Source of the DNA: Chitinophagaceae bacterium UBA4411
Lineage (GTDB): Bacteria > Bacteroidota > Bacteroidia > Chitinophagales > Chitinophagaceae
NCBI GenBank assembly: GCA_002400415.1
Contig: DGQP01000005.1
Span: 225,640 to 289,639 of the forward strand
Direction: 5' to 3'
Length of the DNA stretch: 64,000 nucleotides
Shown: positions 27,967 through 36,177 of the stretch, piece after piece
How the letters are laid out: each line of letters begins with the position of its first letter
Numbering within the stretch: position 1 is the first letter of the stretch
Position numbers and translations under genes: made by a program
The notes under the pieces: model-generated
The model's input: only the letters and a program-made list of their open reading frames with translations
What the model was told of the DNA's origin: nothing
Databases searched by the model: none

Positions 27967-28740
27967 ATGAGATTGGTGGACACACATGCGCATATTTACC
28001 TCGAAGAATTTGACCGGGATAAACCCGGAATGCTTCAACGGGCTGAAGAGGAAGGAGTTGAAAAAATATTCTTACCTGCCATTGATTCAGGCACCCATGC
28101 ACGAATGCTGAATCTGGAAGCGGAATATCCCGGCCAATGCATCAGCATGATGGGCCTGCATCCCTGCTATGTAAAGGATAATTATGAAGAGGAGCTGAAA
28201 ATAGTGGAAGATTACCTGGCGCAACGGCCCTTTGCAGCTGTTGGTGAGATTGGTCTCGATTTTTACTGGGATAGAACATTTACGGAGCAGCAATACAAGG
28301 CTTTTCATCAGCAAATTGAATGGGCTTTGCGCTATGATATACCCATTGCCATCCACTCCCGGAATGCAACGGATGAGTGCATTGAGGTGGTGGCCGGTCA
28401 CCAGGACGGCCGGTTAACAGGTGTTTTTCATTGCTTCTCCGGGAATGCAATACAGGCCAAGAAGATCGCTGATCTTGGTTTTTACCTCGGGATTGGCGGG
28501 GTGGTCACTTTTAAGAACTCGGGTTTGGATAAGGCCATTGAAGATATCAGCCTGGACCACCTGCTGCTGGAAACAGATGCGCCTTACCTTGCACCGGTGC
28601 CTTTCCGGGGCAAACAGAATGAACCTTCTTACCTGAAATATGTGCTGGAGAAAATTGCCATGATCAAACGATGCACAGTGGAAGAAGTGGCGGCTGTTAC
28701 TACTGCTAATGCGATGAAGCTATTCAATGTCAGTGAATAA
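27967..28740 (+). CDS. tatD: TatD family metal-dependent hydrolase
   Basis: TIM-barrel metallo-hydrolase of the TatD DNase family. Metal ligands are visible in VDTHAHIYLEEF, in the Glu of VGEIGLDFYWD, in IAIHSRNA, in VFHCFSGN, and in LLLETDAPYLAP. The ATG at 27967 (MRLVDTHAH) is the natural start, since the longer frame from 27937 adds residues not seen in the family. The length of 257 residues fits. Members have 3'-5' exonuclease activity and are linked to DNA repair, though the main substrate here is uncertain. Confidence 0.9.
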   Translation: MRLVDTHAHIYLEEFDRDKPGMLQRAEEEGVEKIFLPAIDSGTHARMLNLEAEYPGQCISMMGLHPCYVKDNYEEELKIVEDYLAQRPFAAVGEIGLDFYWDRTFTEQQYKAFHQQIEWALRYDIPIAIHSRNATDECIEVVAGHQDGRLTGVFHCFSGNAIQAKKIADLGFYLGIGGVVTFKNSGLDKAIEDISLDHLLLETDAPYLAPVPFRGKQNEPSYLKYVLEKIAMIKRCTVEEVAAVTTANAMKLFNVSE

Positions 28741-28905
28741 AATTCTCTTTGTTAAAAGAAATCACTTCGGCATATAAGGAGCATTTCGAACTTATTTTAC
28801 TTTTGGGACTGTTGTTGTGATTTTGGTGACATTAACTGGGATAATGCAACTGACGAAAGTTAAATTGAGGTAAGGAAGTTATTTAAGTTGTACTTACAAC
28901 ATAGA

Positions 28906-29406
28906 ATGATGGAGAGAGTTTTTTCAAACCATATTGATGAGTTGAATACAGAGGAAAGCTATTTTAGAAAAGTTATTCTAAGGAATAATAATCTAATAAT
29001 TCCGTACATAAATTTAGCAGTTTCTAACCATCCCTTAAATGAGAGGGATAAGCCAAAATATATTAATTATTCTTATTTGGTAGCTATTGATTTAAGTTAT
29101 TTGTCTGGGTGGGTAAAAAATGAATACGATTATAACGGGAAGCATTATGTTGTAATTAATCAATCAGAAAATGAAAAATTATACACTCTGGGCGGCGAAA
29201 ATCTGGATGAAGAAAGCCTTTTCTCAGAAATACGATTGGCTTGTAAAATGATATTCTTACAAGTATTAAATATTTCAGAGTTATCTGATCATATGTGGAT
29301 ACCTATTGACACACCTAATTTTAAAAAAAACATGAACTCTGGATTTACTGAGGATTTTTTTAATGGGTTATATATGCCTTCAAATATTAAAAACCTCATC
29401 ATATAA
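28906..29406 (+). CDS. AT-rich orphan protein, 166 residues
   Basis: Not recognised. Base composition is clearly AT-richer than its neighbours (many AAT, ATA and TTA codons) and the protein is rich in Asn, Ile and Tyr. No signal peptide or membrane helix is seen. It looks like a soluble alpha/beta protein with an N-terminal MMERVFSNHIDEL. Two adjacent ATGs at 28906 and 28909 follow a purine-rich stretch; a TTG at 28888 is the only longer start. It sits alone between tatD and tRNA-Ser, the usual place for acquired genes. Toxin-immunity proteins often look like this, but no family can be claimed. Confidence 0.6.
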   Translation: MMERVFSNHIDELNTEESYFRKVILRNNNLIIPYINLAVSNHPLNERDKPKYINYSYLVAIDLSYLSGWVKNEYDYNGKHYVVINQSENEKLYTLGGENLDEESLFSEIRLACKMIFLQVLNISELSDHMWIPIDTPNFKKNMNSGFTEDFFNGLYMPSNIKNLII

Positions 29407-29481
29407 CTCTGATACGGGATTAGAAAGTTATTTCTGTTAATGCCCAAAAATAAAAATTCCCCTTTTAAAGAGGAATTACCG

Positions 29482-29569
29482 CGGAGACTAAGGGATTCGA
29501 ACCCTTGATACCCTTTAGAGGTATACACACTTTCCAGGCGTGCTCCTTCAACCACTCGGACAAGTCTCC
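29482..29569 (-). tRNA. tRNA-Ser (anticodon GGA)
   Basis: An 88 nt class II tRNA. The acceptor stem GGAGACT/AGTCTCC is perfect, the anticodon loop is CTGGAAA (anticodon GGA) on stem CACGC/GTGTG, there is a long variable arm as expected for serine, and the T arm contains GGTTCGAATCC. The discriminator is G, as in tRNA-Ser. CCA is not encoded. Confidence 0.95.
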
Positions 29570-29604
29570 ATTGCTAAAGGGCTGCAAAAATAGGGATTCT
29601 TGTC

Positions 29605-30063
29605 TTACCAGTTGTTGCCCTGGTCAGGATTTAACCGCTCCGAAAAGTCAATGGGTTGGTTATTTCTCCAGTCGGGGTCATATTTTACAAACCAGGAGAT
29701 CCAGAGGCTGCGGCTGAGCCGCATGATCCAGGGCTGTAAAAAGATCAAAAACACAGCATTGGCGCCCAGCCAGTAAAAGAACCGGTTGTCTTCGGTGGAA
29801 AAACCGATCAGCACCCACCAGGCCACAAGGGTGGAAACACTGATGGCCACCGTCAGCGCATAGCTGACATAGCTGGTGCCATAGTAGAAACCGACTTCAA
29901 TCTCAGTAGCCTGGCCGCAAACCGGGCAGGTCTTGTTCATCTCCAGGTTCTTTTTGAAACTCAGTCGTACGGGGTGTTTGAATAATTTTCCTTCCCGGCA
30001 GCGGGGGCAATGACAGGTCAATGCAGATGCTAAATACCCCCTGTGTTCTTTCTTTTCCGGCAT
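29605..30063 (-). CDS. DUF983 family membrane protein
   Basis: The 152-residue protein has two Cys pairs, CPRC near residue 20 and CPVC near residue 45, that probably bind a metal. Two hydrophobic helices follow and then a short tail ending near DPDWRNNQP. This matches the DUF983 family, which is common in Bacteroidota and has no proven role. It lies 10 bp after the thioredoxin gene at 30074 and appears to be the last gene of the small-membrane-protein operon. Confidence 0.8.
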   Translation of the reverse strand: MPEKKEHRGYLASALTCHCPRCREGKLFKHPVRLSFKKNLEMNKTCPVCGQATEIEVGFYYGTSYVSYALTVAISVSTLVAWWVLIGFSTEDNRFFYWLGANAVFLIFLQPWIMRLSRSLWISWFVKYDPDWRNNQPIDFSERLNPDQGNNW

Positions 30064-30073
30064 TCTTTTTTTA

Positions 30074-30400
30074 TTAGTTGGTGGATGCGTGTTGTGTAAT
30101 AATTTTTTCTAACTGGATAGCCTGTACCACTCCTGATTTTCTCCATAAAGGTTTGCCGTTTTGAAACAGCATCAGGGTGGGAACGCTTTGTATCTGTAAG
30201 GCCTGGGCGGCTGCCGGGCTTTTATCAATATCTATTTTCAGGATACGAACTTTATTCCCCATCCGCTGGTGCAATTCTTCCAGGACCGGTTTCATCAGTT
30301 TGCAGGGGCCGCACCACTCTGCAAAAAAATCAACCAGCACAGGTGTGCTGCCATTAATGATCTCACCAAAGCTTTCCTTATGACTGCTTGTTGTTTGCAT
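30074..30400 (-). CDS. Thioredoxin
   Basis: Thiol-disulfide oxidoreductase of 108 residues with the active site AEWCGPCKLM (Cys30, Cys33) and the cis-Pro loop QSVPTLMLF. No signal peptide, so cytoplasmic. Its first 23 bp overlap the end of the upstream small membrane gene, so it is translationally coupled. It is third of four genes in an operon headed by a Crp-like site. A role in reducing persulfides or protein disulfides is inferred from that context. Confidence 0.9.
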   Translation of the reverse strand: MQTTSSHKESFGEIINGSTPVLVDFFAEWCGPCKLMKPVLEELHQRMGNKVRILKIDIDKSPAAAQALQIQSVPTLMLFQNGKPLWRKSGVVQAIQLEKIITQHASTN

Positions 30401-30593
30401 TTTTTTCTTTTTTGAACATACTGAATAATAAACCTCCCATCAGGGCACCATAGGCTGTACTGTTGGGCCATTTCGAAGTAATGGCGCAAGAGCCACTGCT
30501 GCAACCGATCTGCTGCCAGTACATATACCCGCCGGCAGCCCCTAAAATGACACCGGCAACGAGCAACTTATTATTTAGCACCCAACTCTTCAT
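30378..30593 (-). CDS. Small membrane protein with GCSSGSC motif (DUF6132-like)
   Basis: The 71-residue protein has an N-terminal helix (LVAGVILGAAGGYMYW), the conserved motif IGCSSGSCAITSKWPNS and a second short helix with AYGALMGGLLFSMF. I recall this pattern from DUF6132 proteins of Bacteroidota. It overlaps the gene before it and the thioredoxin after it by about 23 bp each. The paired cysteines beside a thioredoxin gene suggest a redox or sulfur-transfer role at the membrane, which is inference only. The ATG at 30593 is chosen over 30656, because the extension is not hydrophobic and would overlap deeply. Confidence 0.7.
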   Translation of the reverse strand: MKSWVLNNKLLVAGVILGAAGGYMYWQQIGCSSGSCAITSKWPNSTAYGALMGGLLFSMFKKEKNANNKQS

Positions 30594-30822
30594 ATTCAAT
30601 ATCCCCGGTTTTTGAAAGATCTGTTGTTGATGCAGGAGTATAACAAGCACCTGCACAACATACCCCGTCCGTTAATAAGGAGAACAGGGTGAAAATTCCC
30701 CCGACAATTATTCCGGGAACCTGCCCGGATTCAATGGAGGAATACAAAATTAAGCTACCCAGTCCAACCCTGATGAACTTTAATGCGGTCCAGCCGCTTT
30801 TTACTCTTGCCAGTATACTCAT
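30571..30822 (-). CDS. Small membrane protein with CCAGAC motif
   Basis: The 83-residue protein has one or two hydrophobic segments (ALKFIRVGLGSLILY and GIIVGGIFTLFSLL), then DGVCCAGACYTP and a soluble acidic end. I do not recognise a named family. The frame is open from 30858, but a -7-type element exactly spaced from an upstream Crp-like palindrome lies at 30843-30850, inside that longer frame. The ATG at 30822 (MSILARVKSGW) is therefore the likely start. First of four overlapping or close genes, with DUF6132-like, thioredoxin and DUF983. Confidence 0.65.
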   Translation of the reverse strand: MSILARVKSGWTALKFIRVGLGSLILYSSIESGQVPGIIVGGIFTLFSLLTDGVCCAGACYTPASTTDLSKTGDIEYEELGAK

Positions 30823-30842
30823 TTTACTGTTTTTCTGTTCCG

Positions 30843-30850
30843 CAAATTTC
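30843..30850 (-). promoter_or_regulatory. -7-type element of the small-membrane-protein operon
   Basis: On the minus strand it reads GAAATTTG, 7 of 8 to TAnnTTTG. Its last G (30843) is 36.5 bp from the centre of the palindrome at 30872-30887. The predicted transcript start is near 30838, just before the ATG at 30822. Confidence 0.55.
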
Positions 30851-30871
30851 ATTTTCACCTGCTATAAAATG

Positions 30872-30887
30872 AGTGACTATAGTTACA
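30872..30887 (-). promoter_or_regulatory. Crp/Fnr-type site upstream of the small-membrane-protein operon
   Basis: AGTGACTATAGTTACA on the plus strand, an imperfect TGA-N6-TTA palindrome. It lies in the 86 bp between cydB and the small membrane gene. The centre-to-minus-7 spacing is 36.5 bp, the same as at five other promoters in the island. Confidence 0.6.
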
Positions 30888-30908
30888 ATATCGAGTTATG
30901 AGAGTCCT

Positions 30909-31937
30909 TCAATAGCTCATTTCATCCAATTTTACTTTCCCTTTAAAAGTCCAGAAAACAAAGCTGGTATAAACAGCAACTAACGGCGTGCCTACCAGGG
31001 CAATGATCAGCAGGGTCTTCATGGTCTTTGGGGAAGAAGCAGCATTTTGAATGGTGATACTGTTTGCAGCGTCATTGCTGGCCAATAGCAGGTTGGGGAA
31101 TACTTCCACGGCAACTGCAATTAATAGTGAAGCAATGGTAACAGATGAACTGACAAAAGCAAAGCGGTAGTTTCCTTTTTTTAATTGCCGGGGTATATTG
31201 GCGATGGCCAACAGCATAATAGCCGGAAAAACAAAGTAGGCTGGATTGCTCTTGATCCGGTCACTCAGGTGAGGTATATACAACAGGGTGTACAGGGTGG
31301 TCAGACCAAAACACAAAAGAAAAAAGATATTGAAGTTTTTGGCGAGGATGGTGAGTTTGGTATACAAACGGTTTTCCGTTTTCATGGCCAGGTAAATGGC
31401 GCCATGTGTCATAAACAAGGCCAGTGTGGTCACAGCCACCATAATGGAAAAGGGATTGAAAAATGTAAGCATACTGCCGGTAAATTCTTTCTCTTCATTT
31501 AAAGGCAATCCCATGGCCACATTACCGAGCATAAGCCCCAGGGAGAGTGTAACAACGATACAGGCAAAAGAATACACAATATCCCATGTCAGCCGCCACA
31601 TTTTCCCCGGCTCTTTACTTCTGAATTCAATAGCCACAGCCCGCCAGATCAAACCAATCAGGAAGATCATCGCCGGCAAGTAGAAAGCAGAGAAAACGGC
31701 TGCATAAGCTACCGGAAAACCTGCAAACAACGCACCGCCGCCAATCACCAGCCATACTTCATTGCCATCCCATACCGGACCGATTGCATTTAATGCAATC
31801 CGCCTGCTGGTTTCTTTTTTCAGGAATAAATGCAAAGCCCCGGCGCCCAGGTCAAAACCATCAAGGATGGCATAACCCGATATGACTGCACCAAATACCA
31901 AAAACCACCAGGTGTTATAATCTAATCCTAAAAACAT
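30909..31937 (-). CDS. cydB: Cytochrome bd oxidase subunit II
   Basis: Second subunit of the high-affinity quinol oxidase, which reduces oxygen without pumping protons. The 342 residues carry about eight transmembrane segments and start with the family pattern WWFLVFGAVISGYAILDGFD. GNEVWLVIGGGALFAGFP follows. It is 7 bp downstream of cydA. No cydX or cydCD is adjacent. bd oxidases are known to tolerate sulfide, which fits its place inside a sulfide-oxidation island. Confidence 0.95.
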   Translation of the reverse strand: MFLGLDYNTWWFLVFGAVISGYAILDGFDLGAGALHLFLKKETSRRIALNAIGPVWDGNEVWLVIGGGALFAGFPVAYAAVFSAFYLPAMIFLIGLIWRAVAIEFRSKEPGKMWRLTWDIVYSFACIVVTLSLGLMLGNVAMGLPLNEEKEFTGSMLTFFNPFSIMVAVTTLALFMTHGAIYLAMKTENRLYTKLTILAKNFNIFFLLCFGLTTLYTLLYIPHLSDRIKSNPAYFVFPAIMLLAIANIPRQLKKGNYRFAFVSSSVTIASLLIAVAVEVFPNLLLASNDAANSITIQNAASSPKTMKTLLIIALVGTPLVAVYTSFVFWTFKGKVKLDEMSY

Positions 31938-31944
31938 AAAAATC

Positions 31945-33327
31945 TTATTGGTTCATCAATGGGTTTTCTCTCCGGCTGTTTTCACTTATTTTATTTTCTT
32001 CAATTGTATGCAGAACGGGGCCGTGCTTTATTTTTTTATTCAATAAGTACAAAAACAAAACAAATAAGGTGGCATATACCAGCGTAAACAGTATTAATGA
32101 AGTAAGCACCTGTTCTGCTTTTACATTTTTTGACAGGGCATCAGAGGTACGAAGCAAACCATAAACAACCCAGGGTTGCCGTCCCATTTCAGCGGCAAAC
32201 CAGCCAGCCTGGTTGGCAATTTGCGGCAACAATACAGCCCAGACGAACAGGTGCATCAGCCATTTTTTTTCAAAAAGCCGGCCTCTTTTCCATTGCCACC
32301 CGGCATAGAGGCTTAGTCCTATCAGTGCCATACCAATAGCAACCATTAAATGATAAAACTGGAAAATGGAATTGACCTGCGAAGGCCTGTCTTCGGGTTT
32401 AAAAGCATTAAGGCCTGTAACCGGTGTCTTGAAATCCTGGTGAAGAAGAAAACTTAACCCGCCGGGTATTTTAATACCTGTAGTTGTTTGTGTTTTTTTA
32501 TTGACCCATCCGAAAAGATACATGTCTGCCACAGCAGCTGTATCAAAATGACCTTCCATTGCGGCTAACTTTGCCGGTTGATTTTTAGCCACTCCTTCAG
32601 CACTTGTATGACCTGTGAATAACTGCGCCAATGAAAAAATTACCGCCACCAATAAAGCAATCCTGAATGAGGGTTTTGCAATTTCAAGGTGCCTGTTCTT
32701 CAGCATATAATAGGCACTCACACTCATAACCAGAAATGCGCCTGCCAGGAAGGCGCCGACCCATACATGAAGCAATCTTTCCATGCTGGATGGGTTAAAT
32801 ACCATTGCCCAGAAGTCAGTTATTTCTGCTCTTGCATTCAAACCTTCACCAACAATATGAAAACCTGAAGGAGTTTGTTGCCAGCTGTTGGCCACCACAA
32901 TCCAGACAGCGCTGAACATAGAACCCAGGAAGACCATCAGCGTTGAAAAGAAATGGACTTTTGAACTTACCCTGTTCCAGCCAAATAACAGGATGCCAAG
33001 GAAACCACTTTCCAGTGCGAATGCAAATATTCCTTCTGCCGCTAAAGCACTGCCGAAAATATCACCCACGTATTTTGAGTAGGTGGCCCAGTTGGTACCA
33101 AACTCAAACTCCATGATAATACCGGTGGCAACACCCAGCCCGAAAATGAGTGCAAATATCTTTATCCAGAACCGGGTCATATCCTCGTAGATTTTGTTAC
33201 CCGTTTTCAGGTACATTCCTTCCATAATAACCAGGATCAGGCCCAGGCCAATACTTAAGGGTGGATAGATATAATGAAAGGCGATAGTAAATCCAAACTG
33301 GATCCGGGAAAGAATTTCTGTATCCAT
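31945..33327 (-). CDS. cydA: Cytochrome bd oxidase subunit I
   Basis: Quinol-oxidising, heme-carrying subunit. The N-terminus [23 protein letters not shown] contains the heme b595 His18. The quinol-side [16 protein letters not shown] motif is present, and the short Q-loop places it with short-loop bd oxidases. The ATG at 33327 gives 460 residues. The frame to 33369 is an extension covering the promoter. A perfect -7 element and a Crp-like palindrome lie upstream. Confidence 0.95.
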   Translation of the reverse strand: MDTEILSRIQFGFTIAFHYIYPPLSIGLGLILVIMEGMYLKTGNKIYEDMTRFWIKIFALIFGLGVATGIIMEFEFGTNWATYSKYVGDIFGSALAAEGIFAFALESGFLGILLFGWNRVSSKVHFFSTLMVFLGSMFSAVWIVVANSWQQTPSGFHIVGEGLNARAEITDFWAMVFNPSSMERLLHVWVGAFLAGAFLVMSVSAYYMLKNRHLEIAKPSFRIALLVAVIFSLAQLFTGHTSAEGVAKNQPAKLAAMEGHFDTAAVADMYLFGWVNKKTQTTTGIKIPGGLSFLLHQDFKTPVTGLNAFKPEDRPSQVNSIFQFYHLMVAIGMALIGLSLYAGWQWKRGRLFEKKWLMHLFVWAVLLPQIANQAGWFAAEMGRQPWVVYGLLRTSDALSKNVKAEQVLTSLILFTLVYATLFVLFLYLLNKKIKHGPVLHTIEENKISENSRRENPLMNQ

Positions 33328-33354
33328 GGTTTTTGTTTCTGGAAGAGACTGCGG

Positions 33355-33362
33355 CAAAGGTA
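33355..33362 (-). promoter_or_regulatory. -7 promoter element of cydAB
   Basis: The minus strand reads TACCTTTG, a perfect TAnnTTTG, followed by CCGC, the same extended box as at fumC. It is 28 bp from the cydA ATG. Confidence 0.5.
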
Positions 33363-33382
33363 TTCTCAAAATTGATCCCGGA

Positions 33383-33398
33383 AGTGATAGTTGTTACA
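33383..33398 (-). promoter_or_regulatory. Weak Crp/Fnr-type site upstream of cydAB
   Basis: AGTGATAGTTGTTACA on the plus strand, with one half-site off (TTA for TCA). The centre is 35.5 bp from the last G of the cydA -7 element, one base short of the spacing at other sites of the island. Confidence 0.4.
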
Positions 33399-33495
33399 AA
33401 ATGGAACAGAAGAGACAGAAAAATGACCCGCTTTATTCCCGGAGTGGTCAGTTTGCCAAAAACAGGGGAAGCAGTTGATATTACTCAGTAATCCC

Positions 33496-33511
33496 TGTGA
33501 TAAATGTCATT
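33496..33511 (+). promoter_or_regulatory. Crp/Fnr-type site upstream of the first persulfide dioxygenase
   Basis: TGTGATAAATGTCATT, a TGA-N6-TCA palindrome. A -7-type element GACATTTG (33533-33540, 7 of 8) ends exactly 36.5 bp from its centre and points to the gene at 33619. The cydA-to-33619 spacer of about 290 bp holds this, the cyd control region and no other gene. Confidence 0.6.
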
Positions 33512-33618
33512 TTGAACAGGTGGCTGCCGGTTGACATTTGCAGGCGGGCGGACTGTCAGAGCTGAGAACTGCGGGATGCAAACCTGCCTGTTTCCTGAAC
33601 TAATAAATCGACGCATTT

Positions 33619-35043
33619 ATGAAAGTGGAACAAATCTATACCGGCTGCCTGGCGGAAGCAGCCTATTATATTGAAAGTAATGGCGAAGCTGCTATTATTG
33701 ATCCCTTGCGGGAAACAAGGCCTTATATTGAAAAGGCAGAACGGAATAATGCAAAGATTAAATACATTTTTGAGACGCATTTTCATGCTGATTTTGTGAG
33801 CGGCCATATTGATCTTTCAAAAAAAACAGGAGCTACGATAGTATTTGGCCCCACGGCCATGCCGGGTTATGATGCCTATATTGCCAAAGACAATGAAGAG
33901 CTGCAGTTAGGAAACGTGAAAATAAAAGTATTACATACGCCCGGTCATACCATGGAGTCAACCACCTATCTCCTGGTGGATGAAAAAGGAAAAGAGAATG
34001 CGATCTTCAGTGGCGATACATTGTTTATCGGGGATGTAGGCCGCCCCGACCTGGTACAAAAAATAAAGGCTGAGATTACCCCACAAATACTCGCTGGTTA
34101 TTTATACGACTCCCTGCGAAATAAGATCATGCCTTTACCGGATGATGTTATCGTTTACCCGGGTCATGGTGCCGGTAGTGCCTGTGGTAAAAATATGAGT
34201 AAGGAAACGGTTGATATGTTAGGCCACCAGAAAAAAGTGAATTATGCCTTACAGGCAGGGATGAGCAAAGAAGAATTTATCAGGGCAGTAACTGACGGAC
34301 TTGTGGAACCACCCCAGTATTTCCCGTTCAATGTGCTGATGAATTTGAAAGGGGGGTTAGAGAGTATTGACGAGGTTATTGCAAAAGGGAAAAGACCACT
34401 GACAGCAAGAGAATTCCAAACAGTATGGGATTCGCTGGAAGCCCTGGTAATAGATACCCGGTCTAAGGAAGCCTTTGCGGCAGAACATATTCCCGGTTCC
34501 GTTTATATCGGGATTGATGACAATTTTGCCCCGTGGGTGGGAACATTGGTGACTAACCTAAAACAACCGATCCTGTTTATTTCAGATCCCGGGAGAGAAG
34601 AAGAAGTGGTAATTCGTTTGTCAAGAGTGGGGTATGATAATACAGTTGGCTACCTGAAAGACGGCTTACGGGCATGGAAAGAAGCCGGTTTTAAAACAGA
34701 TTTGATAAAGGAGATCAGCGCTAAGGACTTTGACGTGCTATACGAAATGGATAACCAGCATATTAATTTGCTGGATGCAAGAAGGAAAAGTGAATTCGAT
34801 TCAGAGCATCTTGTTGGTGCTGTGAATTTTCCGCTGGATTTTATTAATCAGAATATGTCACAGCTGGACAGGAATAAAAAATATTATATCCATTGTGCCG
34901 GGGGATACCGTTCCGTGATCATGTGCTCTATTTTAAAATCAAGAGGGTTTGAAAAACTGGTTAATATTCGCGGCGGGTATAAAATGCTAAGCCAAACCGG
35001 CTTACAAAAGACAAAATATATTGCCCCTGCTACTATGTTATGA
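33619..35043 (+). CDS. Persulfide dioxygenase-rhodanese fusion (metallo-beta-lactamase fold), copy 1
   Basis: Residues 1-230 form an MBL-fold domain with metal motif THFHADFVSGH (53-63), TPGHTMEST, SGDTLFIGD and YPGHGAGSACGK, as in ETHE1-like persulfide dioxygenases that oxidise glutathione or other persulfides to sulfite. Two rhodanese domains follow. The first (about 260-350) has Ser322 in place of the sulfur-carrying Cys and should be inactive. The second has Cys426 in YIHCAGGYRS. It is cytoplasmic, with no signal peptide. A paralogue of equal length lies at 41765-43183. A terminator follows, so it is monocistronic. Confidence 0.87.
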   Translation: MKVEQIYTGCLAEAAYYIESNGEAAIIDPLRETRPYIEKAERNNAKIKYIFETHFHADFVSGHIDLSKKTGATIVFGPTAMPGYDAYIAKDNEELQLGNVKIKVLHTPGHTMESTTYLLVDEKGKENAIFSGDTLFIGDVGRPDLVQKIKAEITPQILAGYLYDSLRNKIMPLPDDVIVYPGHGAGSACGKNMSKETVDMLGHQKKVNYALQAGMSKEEFIRAVTDGLVEPPQYFPFNVLMNLKGGLESIDEVIAKGKRPLTAREFQTVWDSLEALVIDTRSKEAFAAEHIPGSVYIGIDDNFAPWVGTLVTNLKQPILFISDPGREEEVVIRLSRVGYDNTVGYLKDGLRAWKEAGFKTDLIKEISAKDFDVLYEMDNQHINLLDARRKSEFDSEHLVGAVNFPLDFINQNMSQLDRNKKYYIHCAGGYRSVIMCSILKSRGFEKLVNIRGGYKMLSQTGLQKTKYIAPATML

Positions 35044-35060
35044 TGATTGCTTACTGCTGA

Positions 35061-35088
35061 AAAAAACCGGCCAGCGGCCGGTTTTTTT
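35061..35088 (+). terminator. Terminator after persulfide dioxygenase copy 1
   Basis: AAAAAACCGGCC and GGCCGGTTTTTTT form a 12 bp stem around loop AGC with a T-run tail. The next Crp-like site begins 2 bp further on. Confidence 0.85.
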
Positions 35089-35089
35089 A

Positions 35090-35105
35090 TGTGATAATAG
35101 TTACG
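35090..35105 (+). promoter_or_regulatory. Crp/Fnr-type site upstream of thioredoxin
   Basis: TGTGATAATAGTTACG. The perfect -7 element at 35127-35134 ends exactly 36.5 bp from its centre. Confidence 0.6.
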
Positions 35106-35126
35106 ATATGATAGTGAGCCATCCGT

Positions 35127-35134
35127 TAATTTTG
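35127..35134 (+). promoter_or_regulatory. -7 promoter element of the 35.2 kb thioredoxin gene
   Basis: TAATTTTG, a perfect TAnnTTTG, 20 bp before the ATG, giving a leader of about 15 nt. Confidence 0.6.
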
Positions 35135-35153
35135 ACTGATAAAATCAACGATA

Positions 35154-35528
35154 ATGGCGACAATACAAATGACAACACAGGATTTTAAGGACAAGGTTTT
35201 TAATTATGATACAGAGAAGGATTGGAAATACCAGGGAAGCCTGCCGGCTATTATTGACTTTTATGCAGACTGGTGTGGCCCCTGTAAAATGGTAGCTCCT
35301 GTACTGGAAGAACTTTCTGAAGAGTATAAAGACAGGCTGCTGATCTATAAAGTGGATACTGATGCGGAGCAGGAATTGTCAGCTGTTTTTGGTATCCGGA
35401 GTATTCCTACTTTGTTGTTTATTGATGCCAATGGCGAACCCATATTACAACCCGGTGCATTACCCAAGCATGTTTTTAAACAAGTGATTGAGGAAAAATT
35501 ATTTGTAGCCGGAGAAAAGGGGGAGTAG
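35154..35528 (+). CDS. Thioredoxin
   Basis: Thioredoxin of 124 residues with active site ADWCGPCKMV (Cys41, Cys44) and cis-Pro loop RSIPTLLFI. The N-terminal extension with ATIQMTTQDFKDKV is common in Bacteroidota thioredoxins. No signal peptide. It has its own Crp-like site and perfect -7 element, so it is predicted to be induced with the neighbouring sulfur genes, perhaps to release sulfide or sulfite from persulfide intermediates. Confidence 0.92.
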   Translation: MATIQMTTQDFKDKVFNYDTEKDWKYQGSLPAIIDFYADWCGPCKMVAPVLEELSEEYKDRLLIYKVDTDAEQELSAVFGIRSIPTLLFIDANGEPILQPGALPKHVFKQVIEEKLFVAGEKGE

Positions 35529-35550
35529 CCGGCTGCTTTCAGGTATGATA

Positions 35551-35584
35551 ACATCAATGCCACGAATTTTCGTGGCATTGATGT
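35551..35584. terminator. Bidirectional terminator between thioredoxin and TlpA-like genes
   Basis: Perfect inverted repeat with 16 bp arms (ACATCAATGCCACGAA and its complement) and only 2 nt between them, so the real loop is larger and the stem about 14-15 bp. It lies between convergent stop codons. Confidence 0.75.
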
Positions 35585-35599
35585 TTGTAAAAGGATCAT

Positions 35600-36121
35600 T
35601 TATTTAAGCAGCTCAGCATATTCAGGGGCATTATAATTGTCGGCTCCCACCTGGCGGTGAATGAGTTCTCCTTTTTCATTGAATATAAAAGTAGTGGGAA
35701 TAGCTTCAACCGTGAATAAAGTGGGCAGTTGCCCGGCCGGAAAATAAACAGGAAGGTTCATATTTGTTGCAGCCGCAAAATCCTTAGCAGTCGCAAAATC
35801 ATCATCCAGGGAAAGCATGATAATAGCAACTTTTTCCGGGTTTGTTTTGGCCGCCAATTGCTGAATAGAGGGTATTTCTGCCCGGCAGGGGCCGCACCAG
35901 GTAGCCCATAAGTTGACGAACAGTTTTTTCCCTTTAAATGATTCAAGATTTACGGTTTCATTCCTGCTGTTCATGATGGCAAAGGAAGGCAGAGGTGCTG
36001 GCTTCTTTTCAGGAACTCTTGCGGACTGTGTGCTGGCTTCAGCGGTGGTGGATTCTTTACCTGCATTATTACAACTTGCTGTAAGTGCCAGGCTAAAGAG
36101 CAGAACAAAAGTATATTTCAT
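35600..36121 (-). CDS. TlpA-like thiol-disulfide oxidoreductase lipoprotein
   Basis: A lipoprotein signal (FSLALTASC, lipidated Cys17) is followed by a Ser/Thr/Pro linker and a thioredoxin-fold domain with WATWCGPCRAE (Cys76, Cys79) and cis-Pro loop EAIPTTFIF. It should act in the periplasm, reducing or resolving disulfides, for example in c-type cytochrome maturation or protection of secreted thiols. The upstream region shows no Crp-like site, so it may not belong to the island's regulon. Confidence 0.85.
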   Translation of the reverse strand: MKYTFVLLFSLALTASCNNAGKESTTAEASTQSARVPEKKPAPLPSFAIMNSRNETVNLESFKGKKLFVNLWATWCGPCRAEIPSIQQLAAKTNPEKVAIIMLSLDDDFATAKDFAAATNMNLPVYFPAGQLPTLFTVEAIPTTFIFNEKGELIHRQVGADNYNAPEYAELLK

Positions 36122-36177
36122 ATTAATAAATTAGTGAATCGCTGGTTTGAAGCGTGAGGATTGAAATTCTATGTTTT

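Noticed and set aside
29289..29555. Minus-strand frame over the tRNA-Ser and the orphan gene
   Set aside because: It runs through a clear tRNA and opposite a better frame.
30823..30858. Longer start of the CCAGAC-type membrane protein
   Set aside because: It would place the -7-type box, exactly spaced from the operator, inside the coding sequence.
33369..33384. TTGAT-containing sequence as a true Fnr box upstream of cydA
   Set aside because: The second half-site ATCAA is absent. The Crp-like match further upstream fits better.
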